64,000 nt of DNA, taken from contig CP053155.1 of the NCBI GenBank assembly GCA_014607495.2, positions 5,146,001-5,210,000 on the forward strand, read 5' to 3'. Made by a program: the position numbers and the translations under genes. This document shows positions 36,671-49,100 of this stretch, piece after piece (the first letter of the stretch is position 1; every line of letters begins with the position of its first letter). The DNA comes from Carposina sasakii. Its lineage: Eukaryota > Arthropoda > Insecta > Lepidoptera > Carposinidae. The notes under the pieces are model-generated. The model was not told the DNA's origin. It did not search any database and saw nothing but the letters and a program-made list of their open reading frames with translations.

Positions 36671-36985
36671 TATCTATACATATAATAAAAATGTAACGGA
36701 TCGCTGTCTGTACATGGAAGATATATGAGAAAAAATATTACAGGAGACCTTTATCAACGCAGTAGTACCCAAAAGGATGATTTTTGAAATTTTTGTCTGT
36801 TTGTCTGTGCGTTTGTGCACGCTAATCTCAGAATCGGCTGAACCGATTTTGATGCAGTTATTGTGACAGGTCCCACTTAACATATAGGCTACTTTTTATC
36901 CCGGGAAAATGTTTTTATCTCGGATAATTTCGACATTTTGTTTCTCTGTAGTCCACGCGGACGGATTCGCGGGCGTCCACTAGTA
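36671..36985 (-). repeat. ACTAGTGGACGCCCGCG interspersed repeat, copy e
   Basis: Reverse orientation, nearly full length, from ATCTATACATATAATAAAAA to CGCGGGCGTCCACTAGT. Confidence 0.72.
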
Positions 36986-38245
36986 TGAAATAAAACTGTC
37001 AAGGACGGTTAGTTAAAATTGTTAAAAGTTATTCTGTGCTATCCTATTGCCGACTAATTTTAAACAAAACGCCAATTTTTTCATGACCTAACGGAGGATT
37101 CTCATGGAACTACGAAATTGAAGTTTTATATCGCGCCACATCTTTGTGGAGAGTATCGATGTACAGATTGGTCGCAATCTCTTCCAGATAACCAACATCT
37201 TCGTACTCCTTACCTTGCGGTTCCTCACCTAACATCCACATAGTGCATTAGTTGATGACGTCACGCGCTAGCGCTCCGACCCGGCTTCGCGCGTTGGCAG
37301 TAATTACAGTTAAAAGATTGCACTACCACTTAGCGGAGCCAGATGTGAGGCAACACCGGTGACAGGTAGGAACAATGGATGATGAAAATAGACCTTTTTT
37401 GTTTATTTCTTCATTTTCAGGTGTAATTGTTTGGAAAGGTGGGGTAAGAAATTTGCTCAAAGACAATTCTATTTTCGATCATTCAGCTCATTCAACCCTA
37501 TTTTTTTATTTAGTATTACAGAGCAATCGCGATATCGCTTACTCCAGAAATATTATCGGTCAATGGTTTAGTTTGATGTCTATCTTGAATAATTATTCGG
37601 TCAATACTAAATTTGATCTGCGTAACAAACCATAAACATAGTTAAACAACCTGAATTAACTCCTTGTAGCAATTAAAGTTCATAACACGATTATCAGATT
37701 AATTAAAATTAAGAAAGGCAACAGAATTCCGTATTAATAACTCAAAAAATCGATATTAAACAAACAATATTACGTCGACAAAGAGTTCATTGTGGTGCCA
37801 TTGCTTTGATTCACCCAGACATGTCTAACAAGTGAAAATATTAAAAAAAAGAATGGCAAAACGAAAACCGAATGAACGAACATGCAGCCTATTGTAGTCC
37901 TCAACAAAATATACCAATTATGTTGCCGCCGCCGCAATCTGAGTGATCCTGCAAGGGACGGGACATTTTAATTCCGAATGCAGTTTATAATAGGATGTCG
38001 TGGAATACTTTTGAAGCCATTCTTTGCGTTTGTTTCGTATTTTTATTTTTCCTGAGTACCAGTTTATGCTGCTATAGTTTTGGAGCGCAAATATAATTAT
38101 CTGTTCTTAATTTAATGTCGAGATGAGTCGCACTATTAACATAAAAGGTTAAACTTAATGTTGCTTCGCTTAGTTTACTTGATATAAACACATCGAACTT
38201 TCCACTTTCTTATAATCATAAATATTCTTCAAGATCACAATGAAA

Positions 38246-40757
38246 TTAATCAATTAATAGTTCAGCTTCATTTTTTTTCTGTTTAACGATATCTCGATCG
38301 CAAGTGTCCGAGTGTATCCTAGCTGAGACATAAACGCGGACAAACTTGTTGTATTCAGAGGTTTTCTTGATAAACGGCACATGAGGTCCACGGAGCTTGT
38401 GCAGTGGGAAGGAAACTAGGCACTGAAGCATGCAACGCTCAGCTACTTTGAAACTGAAAGAAAATATTACATTACCTTTATTATTTGGGTTAAAGGTTTC
38501 CAGTCCAATGTGCGTGCATACCCTTATTTCTATATAGCGCACGTCTAGTTCTTTAAAGTCATAAATGTAAAACTGACTTTTGAAACGAAGTGCTATAGGT
38601 TGACTTGTAATTTTATTAGTTGAAAAAAATTTAAAGTGGGAACTTACATGAACTGTAACGTGGCCCTGAAGTCCTCTACTACGTAAAAAATAGAGGTAAC
38701 TAGTGTTATGTATAAAGCATAACTAACTCATAGTGATTGATGCAGTCCATCCTCAGCACATGGTAACCCTGGTCCTGGGCCAACTGCTTGGACTTCTCCA
38801 ACATCATCACCGCGAGACCCTGTCTTCGGTATTCAGGGAGTATTGCTATCATTCTCACCTAGAAGTATTAAAAAATGCTATCATTATTTACACGAGAAAG
38901 AGAAAGAGCTATGAAAATTTGTGAGAGATGTTTCCCTTCAAATCCAGAAAGAAAAACGGCTGTGTATATAATTTGAGATGAGATATTATTATAGTTCTTG
39001 TACCACACTAGAAGGTTTACTTTAGTTTTTTAGTTTTAAGAGTGTTGCGGTGCCTCATCTACTAAAAAATAAGAGCTACAGTTGAACTCAATTTAAAAAT
39101 GACTGTTATGTATTGGCTTGCAGATCAAACTTAGTATGCAATAAAATGATTTGATTTGAAAACGGCTGTGTATATAATTTGAGATGAGATATTATTATAG
39201 TTTTTGTAACAAAAGGATATCTCACACAATGAAACTTGTAGGTATGTATATTTTTTAGAACTAATAAAAAGATACACATTGCTCTACATAAATATTATAT
39301 GAAATTGTTAAAATTCACACCACTAACATTTTAATTGAATGTGGCAAAAGCCTAAAAGGCGAAAGAAAAGCAAAAATCCCCTTTTACCTCAAAAATTTTC
39401 GGTTGCTTAAATAGTTCCCAAAGATTTGGAGTTTCTTGAAGTTTCGCTGTGAAATGAAGAAAGTCCTTTGTATTTGGATCCTGAAATAATATTACTATAT
39501 TTTATAGATGTATGAATACTACCAATCGCAAGCTATGTTACATTAATTAAAATAAATCAGTATAATATTACCACGTTTATGACTTAATATTAATGGGAGA
39601 CAGGCAGTATTCGTAAATCACACTATGCAGGGCGTCATATTTTATTGTACATACCTATATATTATAATTTTATATACTGTGAAATCTTTGACATGTTGAG
39701 TCTACATAAGAAATAAAAAATATATAAACCAATCAATGAAACATGTGTATAGAAATACACAGTCAAAAGAAAACTTCACTACTAGATCAATCCTTGACTT
39801 CTTTGTGAACTGATTTAGCTAACCTGTCTATAAAAAGCGTAATGTCGTAAGTTCCTGGGGTCCACGGGGCTGCTGGCGTAGTTTACACAGATGCCCGCCA
39901 CATCGCCTGCTTCAGACTTTATGAACAGTGAGTTACCTGACAGAATACACACAGGTCCATATAGAAATAGTCAAAAATATGTAAAGAATATAATCAAAAA
40001 AATCAAAAACCTACTGTGCGCCCCTGCGATCTTAATGACGGTGGTTAACACTTCCAGATATTTCTTGTAAGGTCCGCAAAGATTGGATGCTTTTGGTATC
40101 TTATTTTAAAAACTCTGTCTAAGCCGAAACCTGAACCCTAACATTAGTTGGGTCAAGTATTCAAATAATTCAGGATCCACCATTATAAGATTCTTAAGTA
40201 AATAATTTGCACCGTTTTATATTACTAATATTCTTTTTTCTTACACTTAGGGCCGATTCTTCTAATGGTCAGATAAATCTATCTGAAGGATAAGGTTGAT
40301 ACGTTCTCTATCTTTAAAATTTTCCTTCAGATGCCTATATGACTACTGGAATTGACCATTGGCCCTTACTATATTTCGAACATTCATACTAATTTTAACT
40401 GTCTACGAGTACCTTGTTTTAATAATCCTGTGAGATACTTATCAAGAGCACGATCTTCAGTGAAAGCCATGCGCCTTGCTCGAACCAATACATGCTCCTT
40501 CAAGCAGTACTGCTTCATAAGGTTTACGGCCAAGTCATGATCGTCTCTGGTAACAGTCGATACTGTGTACTTTTCCGGCTATAAGAAATTCTCGCTTAGT
40601 TTCGATATTTATCATGTCTATAAAAAAGATATAAAGATCTTACCTGTTCTTGATATATTAGATTTTTTATTCCAAATACACTGTAATACTTATTTGAGTG
40701 TATATTTGGATTAAGTCGACATCTAGAAATTAAACTATGGACAACATTTTTAAACAT
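38246..40757 (-). CDS. GNAT-family N-acetyltransferase, insect arylalkylamine-NAT-like (six exons)
   Basis: Exons in transcript order 40644-40757, 40413-40578, 39824-39936, 39388-39480, 38728-38858 and 38246-38453 join in phase to 274 aa. The fold shows the usual order: an N-terminal TVTRDDHDLAVNLM segment, strands around NSLFIKSEAGDVAGICVNY, then the acetyl-CoA pyrophosphate-binding loop EYRRQGLAVMMLEKS (171-185; the Q/R-x-x-G-x-G/A motif is RRQGLA). It ends with a strand region, VLRMDCINHYDFKVAER and PHVPF. Enzymes of this kind transfer acetyl from acetyl-CoA to amines (for example dopamine in cuticle sclerotisation), but the substrate cannot be told here. The first 38 residues are Arg/Ser/Asn-rich with no acidic residue until Glu37 and look like a mitochondrial presequence. 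The gene ends close to, and on the same strand as, the gene at 41055-42064. ATG start follows from phase and position only. Confidence 0.88.
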
Positions 40758-41054
40758 CTTTATATAGTAAATTACACTGAAATTTTATAATGATAAGAAA
40801 TTATATTTACAAACAAAAATCTAGCCAGAGTTTTTGACAGTTTTTGAAATCTCTTTGACACTGAGCGAGTTTTTTATCTCATGGAGTAGCTTTTTAATGA
40901 GTTTTTTTCATCTATAGTCTATTCATAGTCTCAGTTGTATCTAGTTTAAGTAGTTCTGAATTACATAGGTTTAAATAGTAAACATACAAATATCAGAGAG
41001 ATCCTTCCTAGAAAACCCACCACCTACTTTAAGCTAAATCTAGAGTTCTTTCAG

Positions 41055-42064
41055 TTACATAATCAACAGTTTTTGGGAGGCAGTAACCTTTGTAATATGC
41101 TCCATATGATACTCTACCAAATGACGAACCAAGCCAGTCATTTCCACATTGGTCTGTACTATGAGCTCGAATACTTTTACATGGTCAGCCGTCTGCGCCT
41201 CTTCTTTATGCCGCACTGCCACAGCGATCAGTTGTTTCATCTCATCCCTACAGCGTTTGACCATACTTACTATAGCACCTACTCTATATTGAGTCAGTGT
41301 ATAGTATTTCTTCTGCATATCTATAACTGGGCTTGATTTCTTCCTCACATCGTCCACGATTTTCTCTATAAGTGCGATTATTTTCGATTTCATGTAATGG
41401 AATTGCTCTAATTGTAATGTGTTTTTTCCCGTTTCTCTAAGCATGTGAGTATAATAACTATTCATATCCCAATGCCAACTTTGATTGGCGTTGGAGTTAC
41501 TTTTAAGCCCTTTTTGTACTCTATGCTGTCCTTTAGTAGGTTTACTAACTTTTTTGCTAGTAGTAGATTTTTTTACTGGTTTAATATGCAGTGTGATTTT
41601 TCGTTTTTTATCATTCCCTTTCAGAAAGGGATGAAATATTTTATACCTACTATCCATTCGATCAACAAGTGTTTTCATATACAAACTACTGAACGATTTT
41701 CTATCAATTACCTGAGTTTCTAAATCTGGATATAATGCATTCATAGTTATTTCTGAAAAGTTTCCATTTAGGTTATAACTATTATGTTTTTTCGCTTTTG
41801 AATTATAATACGCTTCGAATGTTCCAATAGTAGAGTCTGCTTCCTCAGCGACTGTACTTGTTTCATACTGATCAACATCCTCTATTTTTAGTTCTTCTGG
41901 TTTAACTATACGTTGAATACTAGTTGATGATTGTAAAAGAAATGCTAAAAAAATTGCACTTTAAAATATCTAGTATAAATGTCACGCCCCGTAGAAACCG
42001 TATCTCTATAAAACTTAAAGTAATGTAAAAACTTACATATTAATGTAATAATAAATATCCACAT
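41055..42064 (-). CDS. Secreted protein of an unrecognised family, member A (two exons)
   Basis: A 28-base first exon (42037-42064, MWIFIITLI, GTAAGT donor) joins a large second exon (41055-41944) at a split Ser codon, giving 305 aa. Together they form a signal peptide ending around SFLLQSSTS. The middle (about 118-155) is Lys/Ser/Thr-rich and likely disordered. The C-terminal third (about 195-291) looks helical: VDDVRKK, then YRVGAIVSMVKRCRDEM, VAVRHKEE, DHVKVFELIVQTN and MTGLVRHLVEY. The same pattern, with the single Cys241 and identical spacing, recurs in the paralog at 49991. The stop lies 298 bases upstream of the acetyltransferase start on the same strand. I do not recognise the family and see no catalytic motif. 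A secreted structural or binding protein is only a guess. Confidence 0.75.
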
Positions 42065-43213
42065 ACTTTCAGATGTTATTACCGCAGTTTCATGAGTTTT
42101 AACTACCTATACAAAACACTTTTTACTGACACAATATTAATGTTTTAGTATACACTAAACCGATAATATTAATCTATTCATAAAGAACAAAAATTCACTA
42201 GAATTTCACTAGAATTTCACTATATTTTCAGTTTGGTTTTTATTTTTAAAGATAGGTATTAATTATATTTCAACCCATTTGCTTAGCTATTGCGTATATA
42301 GTACGTGTATCGTAATTTTTGAAAGGTAAAATAAAAATTATTATTATGCTATAATTTTATTAGGTACCTAAGCAGTAATTCTGAAGATATTGACATTTTT
42401 AAAACCAGGCCCTTTACCTCCCACTGATATTAGAATTTGACAACTCATGATCATAGGCATTTTTATATTTTTACAAAGATTCACTTTTATCATTTCTTTC
42501 CACAAGAGTTTGTGGCTGATACCTAGGTAGGTACTGTAGGAAAATAAAATAAAAATACTGTAATATTCTAACCAGCAAATTTTACTCTGCTGGTCTAAAA
42601 AGATGGGGTATTACATAAAACAAAAGGGTATAACAATGGAAAATAGAAACTTTTTTGGCTAAATACACAATAGGATGGAGGTAACGTGAAATATACTGAT
42701 TTTTGGCGTTTCTACGTTAGGGTTGCCGGTTGTTACAAGAAATATTTACATAAAATATTCTATTTTTCTATCTATTTAAATCAATGGAACTAATGTAGGA
42801 AATTGGTAGAATTTTTTTTCATTGTATGCCAGTGTTTCCTATTCGGACAAAGGCCTCCCCATCCTCGCGGTTGTACTATCATATCATAGAGGGTATTATA
42901 CCATGGGCCTATCACGCCGGTTCAGTTTGAGTTTGTATATTTTTCGACAGACCCTCACTAGTTGGTCAACAGGACCACCGCGTGCCAGTGAGGTGGGCTT
43001 GGGCTCCAGAAGATGTCGCTTCATATCAGCAACGCTTTCCTAGGAAACCTAGCTTTTGACTGATTTTACCATGCCTTGTGAAATTATGAGACGCATTCAA
43101 TGAAATATTAATAGAACTAGTTTAGAATCTTTTCCTTGAAAATAATAAATGTCGCTATGTTCAACCCCGTTAAGTACTTATCTAAAATGAAGCATTTCCT
43201 CAACTTATTGCAG

Positions 43214-43297
43214 CTGTCGGACCAGACGGCCGGATTCACTCACTCGGGCCCGCTGCTGCCCAAACTCGCCAAAACGTGCTGTACTACGACCAAATAG
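43214..43297 (+). CDS. Possible orphan terminal exon
   Basis: After a clean acceptor (TTATTGCAG, ending 43213) come 27 codons with strong G/C third positions, then TAG at 43295. This base use matches the real exons in the window and differs sharply from the surrounding AT-rich DNA. The peptide reads SDQTAGFTHSGPLLPKLAK then CCTTTK. I found no upstream exon on this strand and recognise no family, so it may be the end of a gene with a long intron, or a relic. Confidence 0.3.
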   Translation: MSDQTAGFTHSGPLLPKLAKTCCTTTK

Positions 43298-44242
43298 TCT
43301 TCAACTAAATGTATATTTAATAACTAAAACTAAATGTATATTTAATTAGTTAAAAGTTATTTTACACTGACGTGTAGGTACTTCATCATTACTGAATATC
43401 CTTCAAAAGCGGTTCAAAACTTTAGTATGTTTTATTGTTCAAGAGAAACAGTACTTGAAACCAAAATAAATTTTCAATAACATGTTTCGTTAGTTCAACG
43501 TAAATAACGAATATGTAACGGAAGGCTTCCTGTAAGAGGAATTTTCATTTTCATTTTTGGCCTTTAAAACTAATCCAAAAAGCACATCTTAAACTTTAGT
43601 TTGATCCGTTTTCTTATGTAATGATTGGTGTTATAAACATAATGAAATGAAGTAAGTACGCATTTATGTGGCATCTGAAAATATCTTACGTGACAGCGTT
43701 ATTTAAAATTAATCCGATGATTAAGGAAGGAGTTTATTAAGGAGTTGATGCAGGTGGGGCGTAGGTTTTTTAACCGACTTCAAAAAGAGAGGTTATCAAT
43801 TCGTCTGTATGTTTTTTTTTTTTATTTTTATTTTTATTTTTTATGTGTGTTACCTCAGAACTCCGTCATTTATGAACCGATTTCAAATTTTTTTTTATAG
43901 TTGGTCATGGTATACTTCCAGGTTGGTCCCATATTCACCATATCAGGATCTGATGATGGGATCTTGGAGAAATCGAGGGCAATCCTCGAATATTGTAGGC
44001 ACATGTAGTCTGTTTTTATACTTTTACTGAGCGTTTTGATCACCTACATATAAAACATAACATTTGATGATGGAATCTCTAAGGAATCTAGGGATATCCT
44101 CAAATATAAAAGGCACGAGTAGTCCGTTTTTAGATTTTTATAGAGAATTTTGGTCAGCTACACATAATATAAAGGAAACGAGGGTCTGATGATGGAGCCT
44201 CCAAAAAACAGATAGTGGAACTTTTTAGTAACAAAATCCCCC

Positions 44243-44290
44243 TATGGCAGGGGGGGCCTACGTCCAGTAATAGGCTTATGAAGATGAAGA
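44243..44290 (+). mobile_element. RTE 3' tail fragment
   Basis: GGGGCCTACGTCCAGTAATA and GAAGATGAAGAT match the RTE tail at 24232-24275. Confidence 0.5.
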
Positions 44291-44489
44291 TAATTGTGTT
44301 AAGTCATTAAATTATATGTTGCGTTAAGCCGTGTCCGAAGTAAGATGGTTATAGAGGAAGAGGTAGACATGAGAATAACGAGATGACGGTTAATAGGGAT
44401 GAATGAAAAAAGAGTACCTACATATTGAACCGACCCCAAATGATTGGGAACAGGGCAGGAAGAAGGAGTGTAATTATATGATGCTTAAA

Positions 44490-45170
44490 TAAGTGTGTAC
44501 ATGGCTGTTGTGCTGCCAAATCTCTTATATTCCTCCGAGGCGTGGTGCATGTACCGTCGCCACATACGCACTCTGGATCGATTCCACCTCAAGTGCCTCC
44601 GATCCATCATGAGAATCAGATGGTCCAACCGAGTGCGTAATACCGAAGTATTGCGAAGAGCCAATGTAAGTGCCATTGAGGCCTACTTAATGCGTCGGCA
44701 GCTTCGGTGGTGCGGTCATGTGTCTCGTATGGCGGAGGAGAGATTGGCTAAGAGCATCTTCTTTTCTGAACTAGAGGAGGGCAAGCGGAAACGCGGCGGG
44801 CAACTCCTCAGATACAAAGATGTTCAGAAAAGACATGAAGAGATGCAATATAGATCCATCTAAATGGGAAGTTTTGTCAGCACAACGACCAGAGTGGCGC
44901 AGGACGGTGATAAAGCAAGTACACGAGTTCAAGGAGCAGCGTCAAGCTGACCTTGACGCTAAACGTGATGAACTAAAGACTCGTCCTCCTGCTGCCATTA
45001 TCTATAATACAATAATGGCGCACTAACCTGTCCTCTGTGTGCGCGGGCGTTCAGGGCGAAGATTGGCTATGTAAATGTAAGCCATCTCCGAGCGCATGAA
45101 CGCCAACTTAGTAATATCTAGGAGTAGAAGTGGTCGCCATGACCGAAATTGGTCGGAGTTCATCATTATC
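44490..45170 (+). pseudogene. 3' end of a LINE with a C-terminal zinc knuckle
   Basis: The first open segment (44495-44863) carries the post-RT region typical of several LINE clades: [53 protein letters not shown] frameshift near 44820 moves the reading to [18 protein letters not shown] and so on to about 45026. A second shift leads into CPLCARAFRAK, then SHLRAHER and LSNI-stop (45028-45120), a C2H2-like finger. The untranslated tail ends in TCATCATTATCATCATAA. It is an inactive, 5'-truncated copy. The clade is not settled. Confidence 0.75.
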
Positions 45171-46049
45171 ATCATAATCATCATATTGTCAGACGTAAAG
45201 TTTCGAAGCCTAGTCTTTTTTCTCTTTTGTCATGTGGCCTATTTTATATAAAAATTATATAAATATTATGCCTCCTAAACTTCGTACACGGCTTAACGCA
45301 ATATATATTTGCCCTTTAGTTAAATTTTACTTTAGTAAGCTCGAGTTTTGGGAGGAAGTCGGTTTTTCGTTTTAAAAAAATTATTATTATATAGGTATAT
45401 CTAACTATGAAATATCATATCTTGACTAATTCATTAAGGACGAGGCAAAACTACTAGTAAAAAAGTGATATTTGGGCCGTGATTTCCTTTTGTAATGTAT
45501 AAGTCAATTGAAAAGGGATTTGATCCCCACGGTAACAGAGAATAACGAGAACTCTGAAACTCACGCGGTCTAATAAGATAGTAAAAAGTATGTGAACTAC
45601 TTTAAAAGTATAAAAAAACTTTTATAGTATCAAGTACTCATAATCCCTATAGCTCATATTTGGCGACTGGTCAGCTTCTTTCGTCCGAGGAGCTCTTGTA
45701 AATTGTAGCATTAATGTTTAAACAATAGAAACTCTTAGCGGACTGCACGGGAGCCATTCTTCCGTGTGCTGTATATAATGAATGATGAATATGGTATTGT
45801 AGTCAGGTGGATTTCGTGTTGTTTTAAAAGTTTAATTAATAATTATTTTGTATATCCTTACTTATTTTGAAAATTACAAATAATTCAGATTTTTCCAATT
45901 CAGATATCTTATGTGAAGAATAAAGTTGATGCTGTCCTTCTCTAAAACTTAATCAAGATAGAGATAGGCTATCTAACCATTGGAAAAATTTACTCTATCA
46001 AATAAACAAATTCCGATGACGATTCTTAAACCAACGTGTGGGTATATCG

Positions 46050-46424
46050 CAGTAGATAGATAAATCCGTAACATAGTTATATCCCTAGGTATATAACTAT
46101 ATACTGTAACATAGTTATACGAAAGCGATTCATTACTATCTCACTAGGGAATATAGTTATAAAACGGTCCAAGTTTAGTGATATACTTATATTACTAGAT
46201 TAAGTTTAGTAAAATAGCTTATCGGCGGATCCGAATCTGGCAATATAGGTTAGAAGAATGAGACGGCGGCGGCGCCGCCGATTTCTTCGGTGTTAGGTTA
46301 CATGTCTAAGTTTAAGACGATAATCTCTCTGCGGAAAGTTCTGTGCGCTTTCCTATAACTATGTTATGGTATATAATTATATCCCTAGGGATATAACTAT
46401 ATTACGGCTTTATCTATCTTACTG
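46050..46424. mobile_element. Palindromic element with inverted ends and a GC-rich core
   Basis: Left end CAGTAGATAGATAAATCCGT, right end the complement of CAGTAAGATAGATAAAGCCG. ATAGTTATATCCCTAGG repeats near both ends in inverted orientation. The core at about 46262-46285 is GACGGCGGCGGCGCCGCCG. No coding capacity; target duplication is unclear. Confidence 0.6.
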
Positions 46425-49100
46425 TGACAGGTATACAGTTACAAGAATCTAAATAAGTATATTTAATTTAAATAGATGAAAACGCTCCATAGTATTCAAT
46501 AATATTAAGATAACAATAAACACATTTCATCATCAAAACGAAATAACAACAATCAGATCTTGTAATCATCTAAAACAAGATTTTAATTAATTAATTTCAT
46601 TGTATGCTAAACATCGCTTTCATTGACTACCAGACAAAGCTCAAAGTGTATTATTTTATGGACAAATATCCTCAAGATAAAATACCTACATGAAACAAAT
46701 CATACCAGAAAACCCAACCTCATCCTTACAGCATAGAGCTCAAGATCCTTAAATCGATTGAATGATTTAGGACCTTTTAATCTAGATAGCAAATATAATA
46801 GGGGATGGAAGGGGGCGTGTCCGTGGCTCGTCGGAAATATAATCAAGAACAGAAATTGCATTGGAGCTACCGTGATATTATTTGTAATAAACTTTTAAAA
46901 GTTAAATTATTTTGCACGTGGGGCACGTTGGGGCGCTACCAAGCTGGTAGCTGGCGCCGAAGATATCTTCGAAGATAATATGACTTCAGAGAAAAATCTA
47001 TAACACATAAATCTAAAATGGTCAATTCGATAAAATCAATTCGAATATTTTGCAGCTGACACTCATTCTATGTGTAAATAGTTAGGTTAGGTTAGACGAG
47101 TACCTAACGTACTTAATTTAATTTTGTTATGCGATCCATTGCGTAGCTAGTTTTCCTTTTTTTTTATTATTATTTCTAGATTTGTGTTTCAACTACATTC
47201 TGCATTCGCTGACTGTAATGCTCTTTCACAAAAAAAAGTACCTATAGAAACAATTGAAGATTTAATCAACGATCCGCGAAGTTGATCCTGATCTCTTATA
47301 TTCCAAATGGCCTTTATACAGATAAAAAATAAACCTTTCATTTTATTGTATTGTCTCTTAAATTTCTAGCTAAGAAAAGTTATTAAAATCTAATAGCATA
47401 ACATTATCTCTGTAGCATCTGTGCGCACTAATCAGCGCCACAAGTCTGCCCCGCTCGGTGGTCTCTATCACAATGCTGCTATTACATTTGCTCGATAATT
47501 GCCAGTCCCCCCACCCCCCACCACCGTCAATACACCTCATTGCCTCTCAATAGAGGTTTGTAAACCTATCATGGGATTGTGGCTTTTGGACCACGGATAC
47601 AGGTGGATCTCGGATGTGGCATGGGATGAAAGGAATGAGTAGACTAGCTTGTCAGTGCAAGGACGGGTCAGTGGGTCGAATACTGCAAGTGGTGCAAGAT
47701 TCGCAGGGTTGAAAAGACATTTTTTTTGCTTACTTAAGTGAATTTATTAAAATGTTATTGTCGTTAAACTACGTTTGCTTACATAATCAAAAGCTAGCTA
47801 AGAAAGGTCGGCGTCAGGCAGGTGGCTGATCATAAAAAACATACCGAATATAAAAATCAAAGGAAACCGTACTTATCCACTATCTACTCGCCAATGAAAT
47901 TATATAATACAGGTACGATAGATATTTTGCAAGCAGAAAATGTTGAGGCAAAACTTAAACCCGGTTTAATTAAGATAAATGAAACGTTAACAGATAGAGT
48001 AGCTCGGGCTAAAGCGTCGACGAATTAGTAAAAGCGGATAAAAGGCATTACTGCAGATTAACTGGTCTGATAGAAATTAGTTTTAACAGAATGGCTATGG
48101 GTTTTGCATTTGTGGAAACTCTAAACGTGGCGGTGACAAATAGTATCACTGTGCATTTTTATTTTTATTTTTATTATGATTTATCTTGATTTGGCTACTG
48201 CTTTTTGTACAAGTTGGCCATAATTCTATTATGTAATGCAAATGTTCACATGTTTATAGATAGTGACTGTGCTTACTTGCTGGTTAAATAAATAAAATCT
48301 TATTTTTTTATCAAAGTTTCTTATTACCTATAGATGAATTCCTATAATCTTTATAGTGACCCAAATATCTATTATACTAGATTGACAATCAATTTGTAGG
48401 AAGCTCAGAAAATCTAGTAAAGTATGGCAACACTATTCGCAGCGTATCTTCGGTGGTGACCACTACGGCTGTAATTAAAGGATTGCCCGTTTTTCCACAC
48501 ATTTCGTAGGACCGAAAATACACGAATTGATAAAACACGTTAATAGGTCGAGAAATTTAGGTGATTTTACAGCTTGGGGAGGTGTTTGCAGGCGCCCGCT
48601 TTGTCGCCCGCGTTTTAAATCGCGACACTTCCTTCTCCCGTAGGAACTTTTGCGAAATCCATTGTTAAAGGTCATTAACACTCAGATTCTTTTACACACT
48701 TGATAGATATGTAAGTAACAACAGCATATTGGTAAAGATTGCCTTGTAGGAACTTTATTTCAAAGTTACACTCACATGCCCCTCTTTCTTAACGTGAATT
48801 GAGGCAGAGTTATATTATGAGGAGATGAATTCGTATACGAGTTTTATTTTAAAAAGCAGATCATGACAGCATAGTGGTAGATACGGCAATTTATTGTATC
48901 TGCTTGTATTTTTAGTTTCATAATCATTTTAAATGTTTTTATTTAAATAATTTTAATTTTTTCATTTTATATATTATTTGGGCACTACCTTCAAACTGTT
49001 CTCCACCAGTACTGGTTAACTGGAAGAGAATGCTATTTAGCATTAAGTTCGCCTTTGTATAACTTTATAGTGCAATAAAGAATTTTCTATCTATCTATTC

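Larger units (their letters stand above)
25513..38245. other. 12.7 kb gene-poor region upstream of the homeobox gene
   Basis: Between the homeobox start and the end of the acetyltransferase gene I find no exon I can support. It holds repeats (listed separately), two perfect hairpins, a TATCGATA-rich MITE, GC-rich islands around 27660-27850, 32080-32210 and 37255-37375, and a GTGATTA cluster at 33685-33840. Such regions next to developmental homeobox genes often hold enhancers; that is inference only. Confidence 0.5.

Noticed and set aside
42822..43043. 73-codon open frame just before the orphan exon
   Set aside because: The sequence CAAAGGCCTCCCCATCCTCG belongs to a common insect interspersed repeat, so it is not joined to 43214.
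47822..48028. 68-codon open frame, protein-like on its face (ENVEAKLKPGLIKINETLTD)
   Set aside because: It starts at the end of a LINE-type tail (GGCGTCAGGCAGG, also at 1424-1440) without an ATG or proven splice site. It may deserve a search, but I cannot support it as a gene.
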